A DNA stretch of 64,000 nucleotides from Gp13-AA77 sp035946735. Lineage in GTDB: Bacteria; Acidobacteriota; Terriglobia; UBA7540. A program made the translations under genes and the position numbers. The DNA is taken from assembly GCA_035946735.1 (NCBI GenBank), contig DASYYZ010000091.1, forward strand, positions 19,372 to 83,371. Direction: 5' to 3'. Below the pieces are notes generated by a model, which was given only the letters and a program-made list of their open reading frames with translations, ran no database searches and was not told the origin of the DNA. Each line of letters begins with the position of its first letter. Within the stretch, counting starts at the first letter, position 1. Shown here piece after piece: positions 33,954 through 41,828 of the stretch.

Positions 33954-34293
33954 TTGGGATGCAGGGGCGGTTAGCGTAGTGCGCCAAACCGACCTTTGAA
34001 CGCGGCTGCACTGGCGCGCTTGATCTGCTTCAGGATGCTTAGCCGAAGCGTACAGGTGAACGGCTTCGGCCCTTCATTGATGATCCGCGCTATGAAAGGG
34101 ATTTCCGGTTTTAGTCCCGGGCTTGAGCCGAGCAGGATTCCTGATTAAATGGGAACAGCGTGATCTCCAACGCTGGCGATGTCAACTATTTCCGTGTCCG
34201 ACGGAGTTCGGGCGAGACACAGCTATCCGCGCGGCGTACGACCCCTTCAAAGAAGGAATCCTCGTGCGGATCACCCGGTGTAACTTGGATGAC
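33954..34293. other. Intergenic region, nothing recognised
   Basis: 340 bp between the permease remnant and the end of the minus-strand lipoprotein gene. No conserved frame, RNA or clear hairpin was seen. Confidence 0.4.
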
Positions 34294-35289
34294 TCAGGAA
34301 GCCGTCCGCGAGGCCTTCAGGCCGGCCTTGAGCTGTTCATCCAGGTCCTTGAGATGCTTCTCCGTGTCGGGATCAGGATTCTCTTTCAGCGCCGCTTCCA
34401 CAGCATGCCCCGCGTCCTGCGCCAGGCCCACCAACTGCCTGTACTTTCCGGGATCATAAACATGCTTCTTGTCGAACAACGAAGCGCTGCTTGCCAGCTC
34501 ATTCGCCAGAAAGAGCCCAAACTTGGCGCTGTCGAGCGGTACGGGACCGGCGTTCATTTTAGACTTCACCGTGTCTGTGTCCCCGCCCACTACCTCGGAC
34601 AACGCTTTGGCAATGCCCATGCCTGACGCGCCGAGGGCCGCCTCCGATTGTTCGTACTCTCCGATCTTCTTTCCGCTTTCGACCTTATCGAGCGTCGGGC
34701 TGGAAACGGATGCCAGTGTAACGGGATAAGGAGCATCCAGAGTGAGACCTTTCGGGATCTGCCCTCCCTTGGTTAACTGCATGGCTGCTTCGGCAAAACC
34801 CAGCGAGATCTCACCTGCCCGCCGCGACGTATCGCGGTAGAGGCCCTCGTATTCGGGCTTGACACCAGGCTCCCTCGCCTTGCCAGAGCCTCTTTCGTAG
34901 GCTTCTGCCAGTCTTTTGAAGCCCTCGAATTCGCCGCTGAGGATGATGGCGCGAAGCACGCGGGCGCGGTCGGTGTATTCGTTCGGCGGATCAGCGCTGC
35001 TGAGCGTGGCCAGCGTGTCTAGAGCGTGTTCATAGTTGGCGCTGTGACCCCGGGAGAAGAAATCCTTGGCGTTCTGGTAAGACACGCCGGGACCCGTGAG
35101 CTTGGGCGTTGAGGAAGAGCAACCTGCCATCAGGATCAGCGCAAGACCGGGGAAAATCAGGCGGCCGAGGCCAGAGCGGCGGTAGCGGCGGTGTTGAAGA
35201 GTAACGTTACTGAGACGGATCGAAATACTTCGCGACGCCAGGCCGGACCGCGCCGGCTGCCGATGCGCCGTGGGAAGACACGTTTTCAT
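34294..35289 (-). CDS. Putative lipoprotein, function unknown
   Basis: 331 residues from the ATG at 35289, chosen for the GGGGGTGATC directly upstream; the frame is open 26 codons further. A basic N-region is followed by a hydrophobic stretch ending in a lipobox (LALILMAGC, Cys about residue 57), so the mature protein would be lipid-anchored. The n-region is unusually long, and the true start may lie closer to the lipobox. The mature part is helical and polar (NYEHALDTLATLSSADPPNE, FKRLAEAYERGSGKAREP), vaguely TPR/Sel1-like, with a charged C-terminus. I do not recognise a family. Confidence 0.6.
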   Translation of the reverse strand: MKTCLPTAHRQPARSGLASRSISIRLSNVTLQHRRYRRSGLGRLIFPGLALILMAGCSSSTPKLTGPGVSYQNAKDFFSRGHSANYEHALDTLATLSSADPPNEYTDRARVLRAIILSGEFEGFKRLAEAYERGSGKAREPGVKPEYEGLYRDTSRRAGEISLGFAEAAMQLTKGGQIPKGLTLDAPYPVTLASVSSPTLDKVESGKKIGEYEQSEAALGASGMGIAKALSEVVGGDTDTVKSKMNAGPVPLDSAKFGLFLANELASSASLFDKKHVYDPGKYRQLVGLAQDAGHAVEAALKENPDPDTEKHLKDLDEQLKAGLKASRTAS

Positions 35290-35885
35290 GATCACCCCCA
35301 AGAGTTGGGCTGGAACAGCGGCGCGAGAACCAGGCTGCGCGGGGTCCGGCTCCGAACCTGCTGCCATTCACCCCCGGGCCCTTTAGACCCGCCGCGAACT
35401 ATATCGAAAACGATGATGGGTTACAAGGGGTGTGATTATCTCTAGCGCGATTTCCAAGCAGGAGTCATTCGTGAAAGAAGGAGAAATGTCTTACTTCCGG
35501 TTTGCCGGCAACCAGCCGGAGCTTAGTCAACGGTGCTGTCCCATAGGTAGCGAAGCCGTCAGTCGGATATTCGTGCATCCAGTTACACGACGAGGTGACG
35601 CCCGACCTAACCTCCGAGTGACTGTCACCCGGCCAGAGCGCGCGGATGGTGAACCCTGCGCGACCACTCGTTACAGGTGCCAGGCCGGGCTAACTTTATT
35701 CGGTTTTCGAAGCGCCACCGCCCGTAAACGGTGAAGGGCCAAGATCCAAACCGACCCGCACTGCTCGCCGAATTTTCCCGCCTCGTGCCCGCCCAGGGGT
35801 ACTATGTTCCCGGTGCCCATCGCGGAAGCGACCACGTTCCCCAGAAGGCCTGCAAACCGGGCACCGAACTAATCGGAGGTCCACC
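35290..35885. other. Intergenic region between divergent genes, nothing recognised
   Basis: 596 bp between the lipoprotein and serine hydrolase starts. It must hold both promoters. I see no palindrome or motif I can defend, and only short frames. Confidence 0.4.
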
Positions 35886-37598
35886 ATGGTGCGAAGAACC
35901 CTCGGTTGCGCGTTTGCAGCGGTTCTGATCCTTGTTAACAACGCCGGCGTCTGCGGCGCACCAAAGCGAATCCCGACTGCGAGTGACATGACGAGCGCTG
36001 CGGCGCAAGCCCGGGCCGATATAGCCCGAATGGAACAGGTGATTCAATCTTTCGTGGCGAGCAAGAAGTTCATGGGAGCGGTGGTGGTGGCCCGCGGAAA
36101 CGAAAAGTTGCTCGATAAAGGCTACGGTTACGCCGATCTGGAATGGAATGCGCCGGACTCGCCGCAGACCAAGTTTCGGCTGGGGTCCATCACGAAGCAG
36201 TTCACGGCGGCGTCAATTCTACTGCTCGAAGAGCGTGGGAAACTGAACGTGCATGATGCCGTGAAGAAATACCTGCCGGATGCGCCGCCAGCGTGGGACA
36301 AGATCGCGATCTTCAACCTGCTGACGCACACGTCCGGAATCCCAAACTTCACGAGCTTCCCCGATTACCGATCCCACGAGCCTTTTCCCGTAACTCCGGA
36401 GCAGCTCGTGGCGCGGTTTCGCGACAAGCCCCTTGATTTCCAGCCGGGCACAAAATGGAGTTACAGCAACTCGGGATATGCCCTGCTCGGCTACCTGATC
36501 GAGAAAATCAGCGACGAAAGCTACGCGCAGTTCGTGCAGCAAAACATCTTCAAGCCCCTGGGCATGGACGAGTCGGGTTATGACTCGAACTCCGCCATCA
36601 TCCCGGACCGCGCCTCGGGTTACGTGCCGGGTCCGGACGGGTTCACGAACGCGGGCTACATCAATATGACGGTTCCTTTCTCGGCGGGCGGGCTCTATTC
36701 CACCACCGGGGACTTGTTACGCTGGGAGCAGGGCCTTTTTGGCGGGAAACTGCTTTCGCCCGCGTCGCTGAAGGAGATGACGACGCCGTTCAAGCACGAT
36801 TACGCCTTTGGCTTGGTAGTGCACAAGGTCAACGGGCACGAGCTGATCGATCACGGCGGCGGAATCGAAGGCTTCAACACCATGCTGGCCTACTATCCCG
36901 ATGACAAGCTGACGGTGGTGGTGCTTGCCAATCTGAACGGCTCGGCGCCGGAGGAGATTGCCCAGGATCTGGCCACTCTCGCGTTCGGAGGAACGCTGGT
37001 GTTGCCCTCGGAGCGTAAGCAAGTCCACATCGGTCCCAAGATATTCGACGGCTATGTGGGCAGCTATCAACTGGCGCCGGACTTCATCCTGACGGTCACG
37101 CGTGACGGCGATCATTTCATCACCCAGGCTACCGGGCAAGGGCAGGTTGAGATATTCCCCTCCAGCGATCACGATTTCTTTGCCAACGTCGTCGACGCGC
37201 AGATTACGTTCGTGACGGACAAGCTGGGGCGGGCGACCGAGTTGATCCTGCATCAGGGTGGCCGCGATCAGCACGCGCCGCGAGTGGAAGCGGCGGCCGC
37301 GGCCATGGCGCCGAAGGCGCACCAGGAAGTGCACGTCGATCCCAAGATATTCGATGGGTATGTGGGCAGCTACCGCTTCACCCCGGACTTCGCGATCGCC
37401 ATCACCCGGGAGGGCGATCACTTGTTCGAGCAGGCCACGGGCCAGGAGAAGTTCGAGATTTTCCCGGAGGGCGAGAAGGACTACTTCTTGAAAGTAGTGG
37501 ACGCCCAGATCACGTTCGTGACGGACAGGGCGGGTCGCGCCACCGAATTGATCCTGCACCAGGGCGGACACGACCAGCACGCCAAGCGGATCGAATGA
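35886..37598 (+). CDS. Class C beta-lactamase-like serine hydrolase with two C-terminal DUF3471-type domains
   Basis: 570 residues, ATG at 35886 with a GGAGGT site. Signal peptide to about residue 25. The beta-lactamase/transpeptidase-like domain (about 45-370) shows the S-x-x-K motif in RLGSITKQFTAASIL, the Y-x-N motif in WSYSNSGYALLGYL and a HGGG box (IDHGGGIEGFNTML) replacing KTG. Two tandem repeats of about 95 residues (HIGPKIFDGYVGSYQLAPDF and HVDPKIFDGYVGSYRFTPDF) are DUF3471-like and follow an Ala-rich linker. Family members are mostly esterases or D-amino-acid peptidases in the periplasm; activity here is not determined. The stop overlaps the integrase remnant by four bases. Confidence 0.85.
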   Translation: MVRRTLGCAFAAVLILVNNAGVCGAPKRIPTASDMTSAAAQARADIARMEQVIQSFVASKKFMGAVVVARGNEKLLDKGYGYADLEWNAPDSPQTKFRLGSITKQFTAASILLLEERGKLNVHDAVKKYLPDAPPAWDKIAIFNLLTHTSGIPNFTSFPDYRSHEPFPVTPEQLVARFRDKPLDFQPGTKWSYSNSGYALLGYLIEKISDESYAQFVQQNIFKPLGMDESGYDSNSAIIPDRASGYVPGPDGFTNAGYINMTVPFSAGGLYSTTGDLLRWEQGLFGGKLLSPASLKEMTTPFKHDYAFGLVVHKVNGHELIDHGGGIEGFNTMLAYYPDDKLTVVVLANLNGSAPEEIAQDLATLAFGGTLVLPSERKQVHIGPKIFDGYVGSYQLAPDFILTVTRDGDHFITQATGQGQVEIFPSSDHDFFANVVDAQITFVTDKLGRATELILHQGGRDQHAPRVEAAAAAMAPKAHQEVHVDPKIFDGYVGSYRFTPDFAIAITREGDHLFEQATGQEKFEIFPEGEKDYFLKVVDAQITFVTDRAGRATELILHQGGHDQHAKRIE

Positions 37599-37870
37599 CG
37601 CGATGGGCGTCGCGAATCCACGATGGGCCCGCGTATGGGAAAGTGGGCCGATTCAGAGACACGTTCGCTGTCGGATTGCTTCAGGCGGGTGTGCCGATCG
37701 AGCGGGTATCAGTGTTGCTCGGTCACAGCAGCATCAGGGTGACGGAGAAGTATTATTCGCCTTGGGTGCGAGCGAGGCAGGAGCAGTTGGAGGCAGATGT
37801 ACGGCGGAGGTGGAGTCGCGAGCTAGTGGACGCTCGATCACCCTCGACCACGACGAACCGGCTGTACTGA
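37595..37870 (+). pseudogene. C-terminal fragment of a tyrosine recombinase
   Basis: The frame contains RFRDTFAVGLLQAGVPIERV, then SVLLGHSSIRVTEKYYSPWV, the C-terminal catalytic block of phage-type integrases: the second Arg, the LLGHSS helix with its His, and the Tyr nucleophile in EKYY. The HxxR histidine is replaced by Gly (VGRFR). Everything upstream (core-binding domain, first Arg) is missing; the frame instead starts at the end of the serine hydrolase gene. Remnant of a mobile element or integron-like integrase. Confidence 0.82.
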
Positions 37871-37961
37871 AACCCACGATTATCGGGGAATGTAGGTGAC
37901 CCGTTTGGTTTTGTTTGCCTGTGCTCCAAGTCGATTCTCAGAGGGAAGTTAGGTCGAAAAT

Positions 37962-39188
37962 TTAGTGAAGGGTGTTCCCGACTTCCGGCGGGGTGGTCAC
38001 CCCTGCCGGTTGGTGATCAGCGGCGGGCACGGGGAACATAACTCGAACGAGGGTGCCCTGGCCATTAGATTCAATTTCGAAGCGCCCGTCGGATTCCTTG
38101 GTCCGTTCCCGCATACTATTCAGGCCGATTCCGCCGCCTTGGCCGTTTGCCTTGAAGCTTTTGAGCAATTCCGGCGCTATGCCTTTCCCGTAGTCTCGCA
38201 CCGCAAGTTCAACCTCGCTTTTGCCGAGCTTCAGCGTAACATCTACCGACTGACTCTCGGAATGGCGAACAACATTCGTCAAACTCTCTTGAAGGATACG
38301 AAATAGCATGAGTTCAAGCGTGTAAGGCAGCCGGTTCGGCATATCTGAGATTTTGAGATTCACCTGAACTCCGCTGCGACGCGTAAAACCCTCCAGAAAC
38401 GCTTCCACTGCAGAGCGCAAGCCCAGCTCATCAAGAAGCGGCGGGTGAAGCAAATAAGAAATAGTTCGCGTCTCCACCAGAGATTTATCGATGCTTTCCG
38501 CAACCTGCGAGAGCGCTTGCATTCCCTTCTCGGTTGTGTCGGGCCTGTTTATGAATTCAGTCAGCATAATTTTTGCATACGACAGGTATTGTCCAACACT
38601 ATCGTGCAACTCACGGCCAATCCTTCGGTTCTGATCATCCTGCGCCCGCAGCAGTCTCAAAGCGACTTGCTCATATTGGCGTGTTCGATAATTTTCCCTC
38701 AATAAGGCGTCTCCCAGCGCTTGCAGCAGCTCGCCATGTACGGTCAGCCGCCCTTGTGGCACCGGCTTCTGCTGGCGCGAGACCCGCCAAATCCGCTCGA
38801 ACGGAATACCGGACCGCCGGGCCAGGTTTTGAACCTCGGATGACTGCGAGAAATCGATAAAAGCGTATCCGGCAACCGCTGCCGCAACCACATTTCCCGC
38901 GAGTACCAGGGATGTTCCGATCACCGCCAGGCCGCCGACCTGGGAGATCATCACGGCGGGCCGCTGCTCAGTCTGGACAAGACAGCGCTGGGCGCACTCG
39001 GCCATAATTCCAGGATCGTAATTGGCTTCGTCGAATAGCCGGAAAAGGGGAGTCGGGTGGATTGGACCGAAAACGACGCGCAGATCGGCGTCAAACAGCT
39101 CGACCGTGAGATGGGTGGCTTGGCCGTATTTCTCCAGCGCCACCTCCCAGAGGTCCGAGCTGAAGAGCATGTCATTGGGCGGATCCAT
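37962..39188 (-). CDS. PocR-domain sensor histidine kinase (HisKA_3)
   Basis: 408 residues from the ATG at 39188, which overlaps the end of the KaiC-like gene by 17 bp; the longer frame would overlap it by more than 150. An N-terminal PocR-like sensory domain (about residues 8-145) has LWEVALEKYGQATHLTVELF and the Cys pair of CAQRC, a possible ligand or metal site. The dimerisation/phosphoacceptor helix is RRIGRELHDSVGQYLSYAKI (His about 195). The HATPase domain has the N box LFRILQESLTNVVRHS and G boxes DYGKGI and GGGIGLNSMRERT, the NarL/NreB-type kinase class. No transmembrane segment is evident, so it is probably cytosolic. No response regulator lies beside it. Confidence 0.87.
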   Translation of the reverse strand: MDPPNDMLFSSDLWEVALEKYGQATHLTVELFDADLRVVFGPIHPTPLFRLFDEANYDPGIMAECAQRCLVQTEQRPAVMISQVGGLAVIGTSLVLAGNVVAAAVAGYAFIDFSQSSEVQNLARRSGIPFERIWRVSRQQKPVPQGRLTVHGELLQALGDALLRENYRTRQYEQVALRLLRAQDDQNRRIGRELHDSVGQYLSYAKIMLTEFINRPDTTEKGMQALSQVAESIDKSLVETRTISYLLHPPLLDELGLRSAVEAFLEGFTRRSGVQVNLKISDMPNRLPYTLELMLFRILQESLTNVVRHSESQSVDVTLKLGKSEVELAVRDYGKGIAPELLKSFKANGQGGGIGLNSMRERTKESDGRFEIESNGQGTLVRVMFPVPAADHQPAGVTTPPEVGNTLH

Positions 39189-40704
39189 CGTCTGGCCCCC
39201 CAGGCTGAGTCTGCCGAAACTGGCGCTCCGGCGCGCGCGACACGAGGCCGCGATACCGGGAGAATGGCGCCCGTGCTGGAGGCAGCTCCCGCGGCAGCAC
39301 GCGCATGCCCTCTGCGGTGATTTCACATTCGCACGTCACTCGCTTGACGGGGTTGGACCGCATCTTCGCTACGTTTAGCCCGATTCGAAAAGAGTCGCCA
39401 AGCTCAACCCAGTTCAGCAAGATGATGTTGTCCACCAGCGAACTCATGGCAAAGCCGCCCATCATCGAAGCCATGCCCAGCATTTCGGGATTTTCATGGT
39501 TATAAATGGCGGCCACCTGATATTCCTTCATGAGTGCAACAAGGGCGTGGAAGAAGTCGCGGAACAATCGCCCCTGGGTGCCAAGACTCGAGCCATAGGT
39601 GGAAAGGCTGTCAATCAAGACGCGCTTGGGTTTGAACGTCTGAACCAACTCCTCGATGTGATAGAAGTGTGAATCGACCTCGATTTCCTGGGGCGGCTCG
39701 TACTCGATGTGAATCAGATCCTTCTGCATCGCGGGGCCAAGGTCGATGCCGATGCTGCGGGCGTTGCGCAGGATCTGGTCCACCTGCTCGTCAAGGCTCA
39801 GCATGACGCAGCGCTCGCCACGGCGCACGCCTTCTGCCAAAAACTGCAGCCCCATAACGCTCTTTCCGACGCCGGAAATTCCAACCACCACCGTGGTGCT
39901 GCCGACAAAATAACCGCCATTGGCAAGCTCATCCAGGCCAGGAACACCCGTCGTGACCCGGGTTGTGGGATCGAAAGCCGAAGCGCGGTCGCGGCTCGCC
40001 ATCCGAGGCGCCTGAACGCGGCGGTAAACGTGGATACCCGAGCCGTCGAGGATGCGAAAACTATGGCGGCCCATCTGATAGCTCTGCCCGCGCGATTTCA
40101 CAATCTCGATCGATCGGTTCACGGCGCGATGACTCTCTTCCATGGTGAGGCGAATGACGGTGTCGGCAATAGACTCCTCAGGCAGAGAATGGGTTGCGTC
40201 CACTTCAAGCGCGGACGCCTCGACGGCCAGGATGGCCGTGAGATTCTCGCGCTGTAAGCCTTCCGTAAGAACGTGAAAAGCCGAGCGCGATTCCGCGGTT
40301 CTGTCGTTACTTATGAGCCGGGCCACCCCGTCGATGAAGATCCGCTGGGCACCCATCTTCGCAGCTTCTTCAAGCAACACGCTGTCCGCCTGCTGCAGTT
40401 CCTGTCGCAACACCTCGCGTGTCGTGAATACGATTTTCAACCGGTTCTTCCGTTCGAGCTCTTGGAGATCCCAACCGAAGCCAAGCGCATCCCTTGTGAC
40501 TTTCTCCGGCGACATCTCGAAAAGAACAATCAGGCCGGGTTCATTGAATTGGCTCGCGCCCCGGTAGATGAACTCCAGTCCCATCGTGGTCTTTCCGGTG
40601 CCGATCTTCCCTTCCAGCAGGATGACGTTACCGCGCGGAATGCCGCCGTTCAAGATCTCGTCGAGACCCGCGACTCCGGTCCTCACACTGTCGGATGTAG
40701 CCAT
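39172..40704 (-). CDS. KaiC-like double ATPase (RAD55/circadian KaiC family)
   Basis: 510 residues from the ATG at 40704, supported by a GGAG eight bases upstream; a TTG at 40740 would add 12 codons. Two RecA-like KaiC domains are present. Domain 1 has Walker A GKIGTGKTT (about 32-40) and FEMSPEKVTRDALGFGWDLQ. Domain 2 has GISGVGKSV (about 275-283), MLSLDEQVDQILRNARSIGI and RVLIDSLSTYGSS. At the position of the Ser431/Thr432 phosphosites of cyanobacterial KaiC, domain 2 has Ser-Ser (FAMSSLVDNIILLNWVE). KaiA/KaiB genes are absent, so a clock is not implied; such proteins usually act in signalling with histidine kinases, as the coupled kinase gene suggests. Confidence 0.87.
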   Translation of the reverse strand: MATSDSVRTGVAGLDEILNGGIPRGNVILLEGKIGTGKTTMGLEFIYRGASQFNEPGLIVLFEMSPEKVTRDALGFGWDLQELERKNRLKIVFTTREVLRQELQQADSVLLEEAAKMGAQRIFIDGVARLISNDRTAESRSAFHVLTEGLQRENLTAILAVEASALEVDATHSLPEESIADTVIRLTMEESHRAVNRSIEIVKSRGQSYQMGRHSFRILDGSGIHVYRRVQAPRMASRDRASAFDPTTRVTTGVPGLDELANGGYFVGSTTVVVGISGVGKSVMGLQFLAEGVRRGERCVMLSLDEQVDQILRNARSIGIDLGPAMQKDLIHIEYEPPQEIEVDSHFYHIEELVQTFKPKRVLIDSLSTYGSSLGTQGRLFRDFFHALVALMKEYQVAAIYNHENPEMLGMASMMGGFAMSSLVDNIILLNWVELGDSFRIGLNVAKMRSNPVKRVTCECEITAEGMRVLPRELPPARAPFSRYRGLVSRAPERQFRQTQPGGPDDGSAQ

Positions 40705-40732
40705 TGGTGTGTCACTCCAGGCGTTCAAGACT

Positions 40733-41155
40733 TCAAGCAACCCTCAGTAGCCGCCCCTCAACTTTAGAGGCGCCCGGCTCTCCATCCGAGCCTTCTGTAT
40801 GGATGACTTGAAGAATGGACCGTCGTCCCTGCCGCGTAGACGCCAACTGAACCAGACGCCTCAGCCTTTCGCCCTCAGGTGTGTGTCTGTGCGTGTTGAG
40901 GTGGTAGAGGCGGGCCGCATGACCGGGATTTTGAATCCGATCGAGAATCCCGGCAGCAATGAACACCTCGATCGATTCAGCGATTTGACTCATAGGGTAT
41001 CCGACGAGCGCCGCAAGCTGCTCGGTGCTCAACAAAGAGCGAGGGTGTCTGTTTAGGAAAACGAACAAATCCAGATCGCAGGCATTGCGAAGCAGGGATA
41101 CTGCGCCCATCAATTCCGCGATCTTTTTCGCTTCCGACTTAGCCGGAATTTCCAT
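40733..41155 (-). CDS. Winged-helix regulator-like protein
   Basis: 140 residues from the ATG at 41155; the frame is open to 41227, so the start is uncertain. Residues about 10-85 form a helix-turn-helix with wing: IAELMGAVSLLRNACDLDLF, LSTEQLAALVGYPMSQIAES and IEVFIAAGILDRIQNPG, close to MarR/IclR-type winged helices and to the helical N-domain of O-methyltransferase-like regulators. The C-terminus is basic. It ends 28 bp before the KaiC-like start and likely forms an operon with the ATPase and kinase genes. Confidence 0.72.
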   Translation of the reverse strand: MEIPAKSEAKKIAELMGAVSLLRNACDLDLFVFLNRHPRSLLSTEQLAALVGYPMSQIAESIEVFIAAGILDRIQNPGHAARLYHLNTHRHTPEGERLRRLVQLASTRQGRRSILQVIHTEGSDGEPGASKVEGRLLRVA

Positions 41156-41248
41156 TATCGAGTTTCCGTCTAGGGGGCAGCATACACCTAACCAGCCCTG
41201 GATGCAAAGAGTGTTTATATCGCGCAAGTAGCCACACAGGGAGGCAGG

Positions 41249-41760
41249 TTAAGATGTAACCCGAGTCGGCGAGTAGGGATGAGAGGGTACGGTGGGTCAC
41301 CAGTCGCGGTTGGGAGTATTCGTGCGATCGATGGGCGCTATCAGAAAGGCGATCGGAAGGCGCGCCAGGCCATTTTGAACGAGTTCTGTTTGAACACGGG
41401 GTATCACCGCAAGTACGCTATTCGGCTGTTGAACGGGGCAAGTCCGAGCGCGCGGGCAAGCCCCTCGGGAGTGCGGCGTGCCCTGAGTTACGGGCCCCAA
41501 ACGCTGGCGATTGTGACCGCGGTGTGGGAAGCGGCGGGATACCCTTGGTCGGTGCGGTTGAAGGCGATGTTGCCGACTGGATGCCATGGATTCGCAAACG
41601 CTTCGGGATCGGCCGCGAAACGGTGCGGGAGTTACGGCGATCAGCCCGCGGCAGATGGATCGCCGGCGGCGGGACCAGAAGGTGCAAGCCCGCCGGAGGC
41701 TCTAGGGACGCAGCAAGCCCGGCTTGCTGCTGATGTTGCTCGCGCCCGGCGAATACCTCC
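41249..41760 (+). mobile_element. Decayed insertion sequence with transposase fragment
   Basis: The frame from 41279 encodes an integrase-type transposase N-terminus: RYQKGDRKARQAILNEFCLN, TGYHRKYAIRLLNGA and AAGYPWSVRLKAMLP. The homology then jumps frame to DWMPWIRKRFGIGRETVREL (about 41577-41636) and again to AISPRQMDRRRRDQKVQARR with a stop. At least two frameshifts and loss of the catalytic C-terminal part make it inactive. The first 35 bases (41249-41283) are identical to 52092-52126, so this is probably the conserved left end of the element. Confidence 0.78.
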
Positions 41761-41828
41761 CAAAGACGTAACAATAAGCGAGGGCAAAGCGATGGGAAAG
41801 CGATGGCAAAGCGATGGCGGAGACTTCG

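Noticed and set aside
36717..37580. 287-residue minus-strand frame
   Set aside because: Antisense to the serine hydrolase, whose catalytic motifs are clear.
39172..40704. A circadian clock operon
   Set aside because: KaiA and KaiB are absent; KaiC-like ATPases are widespread in non-clock signalling.
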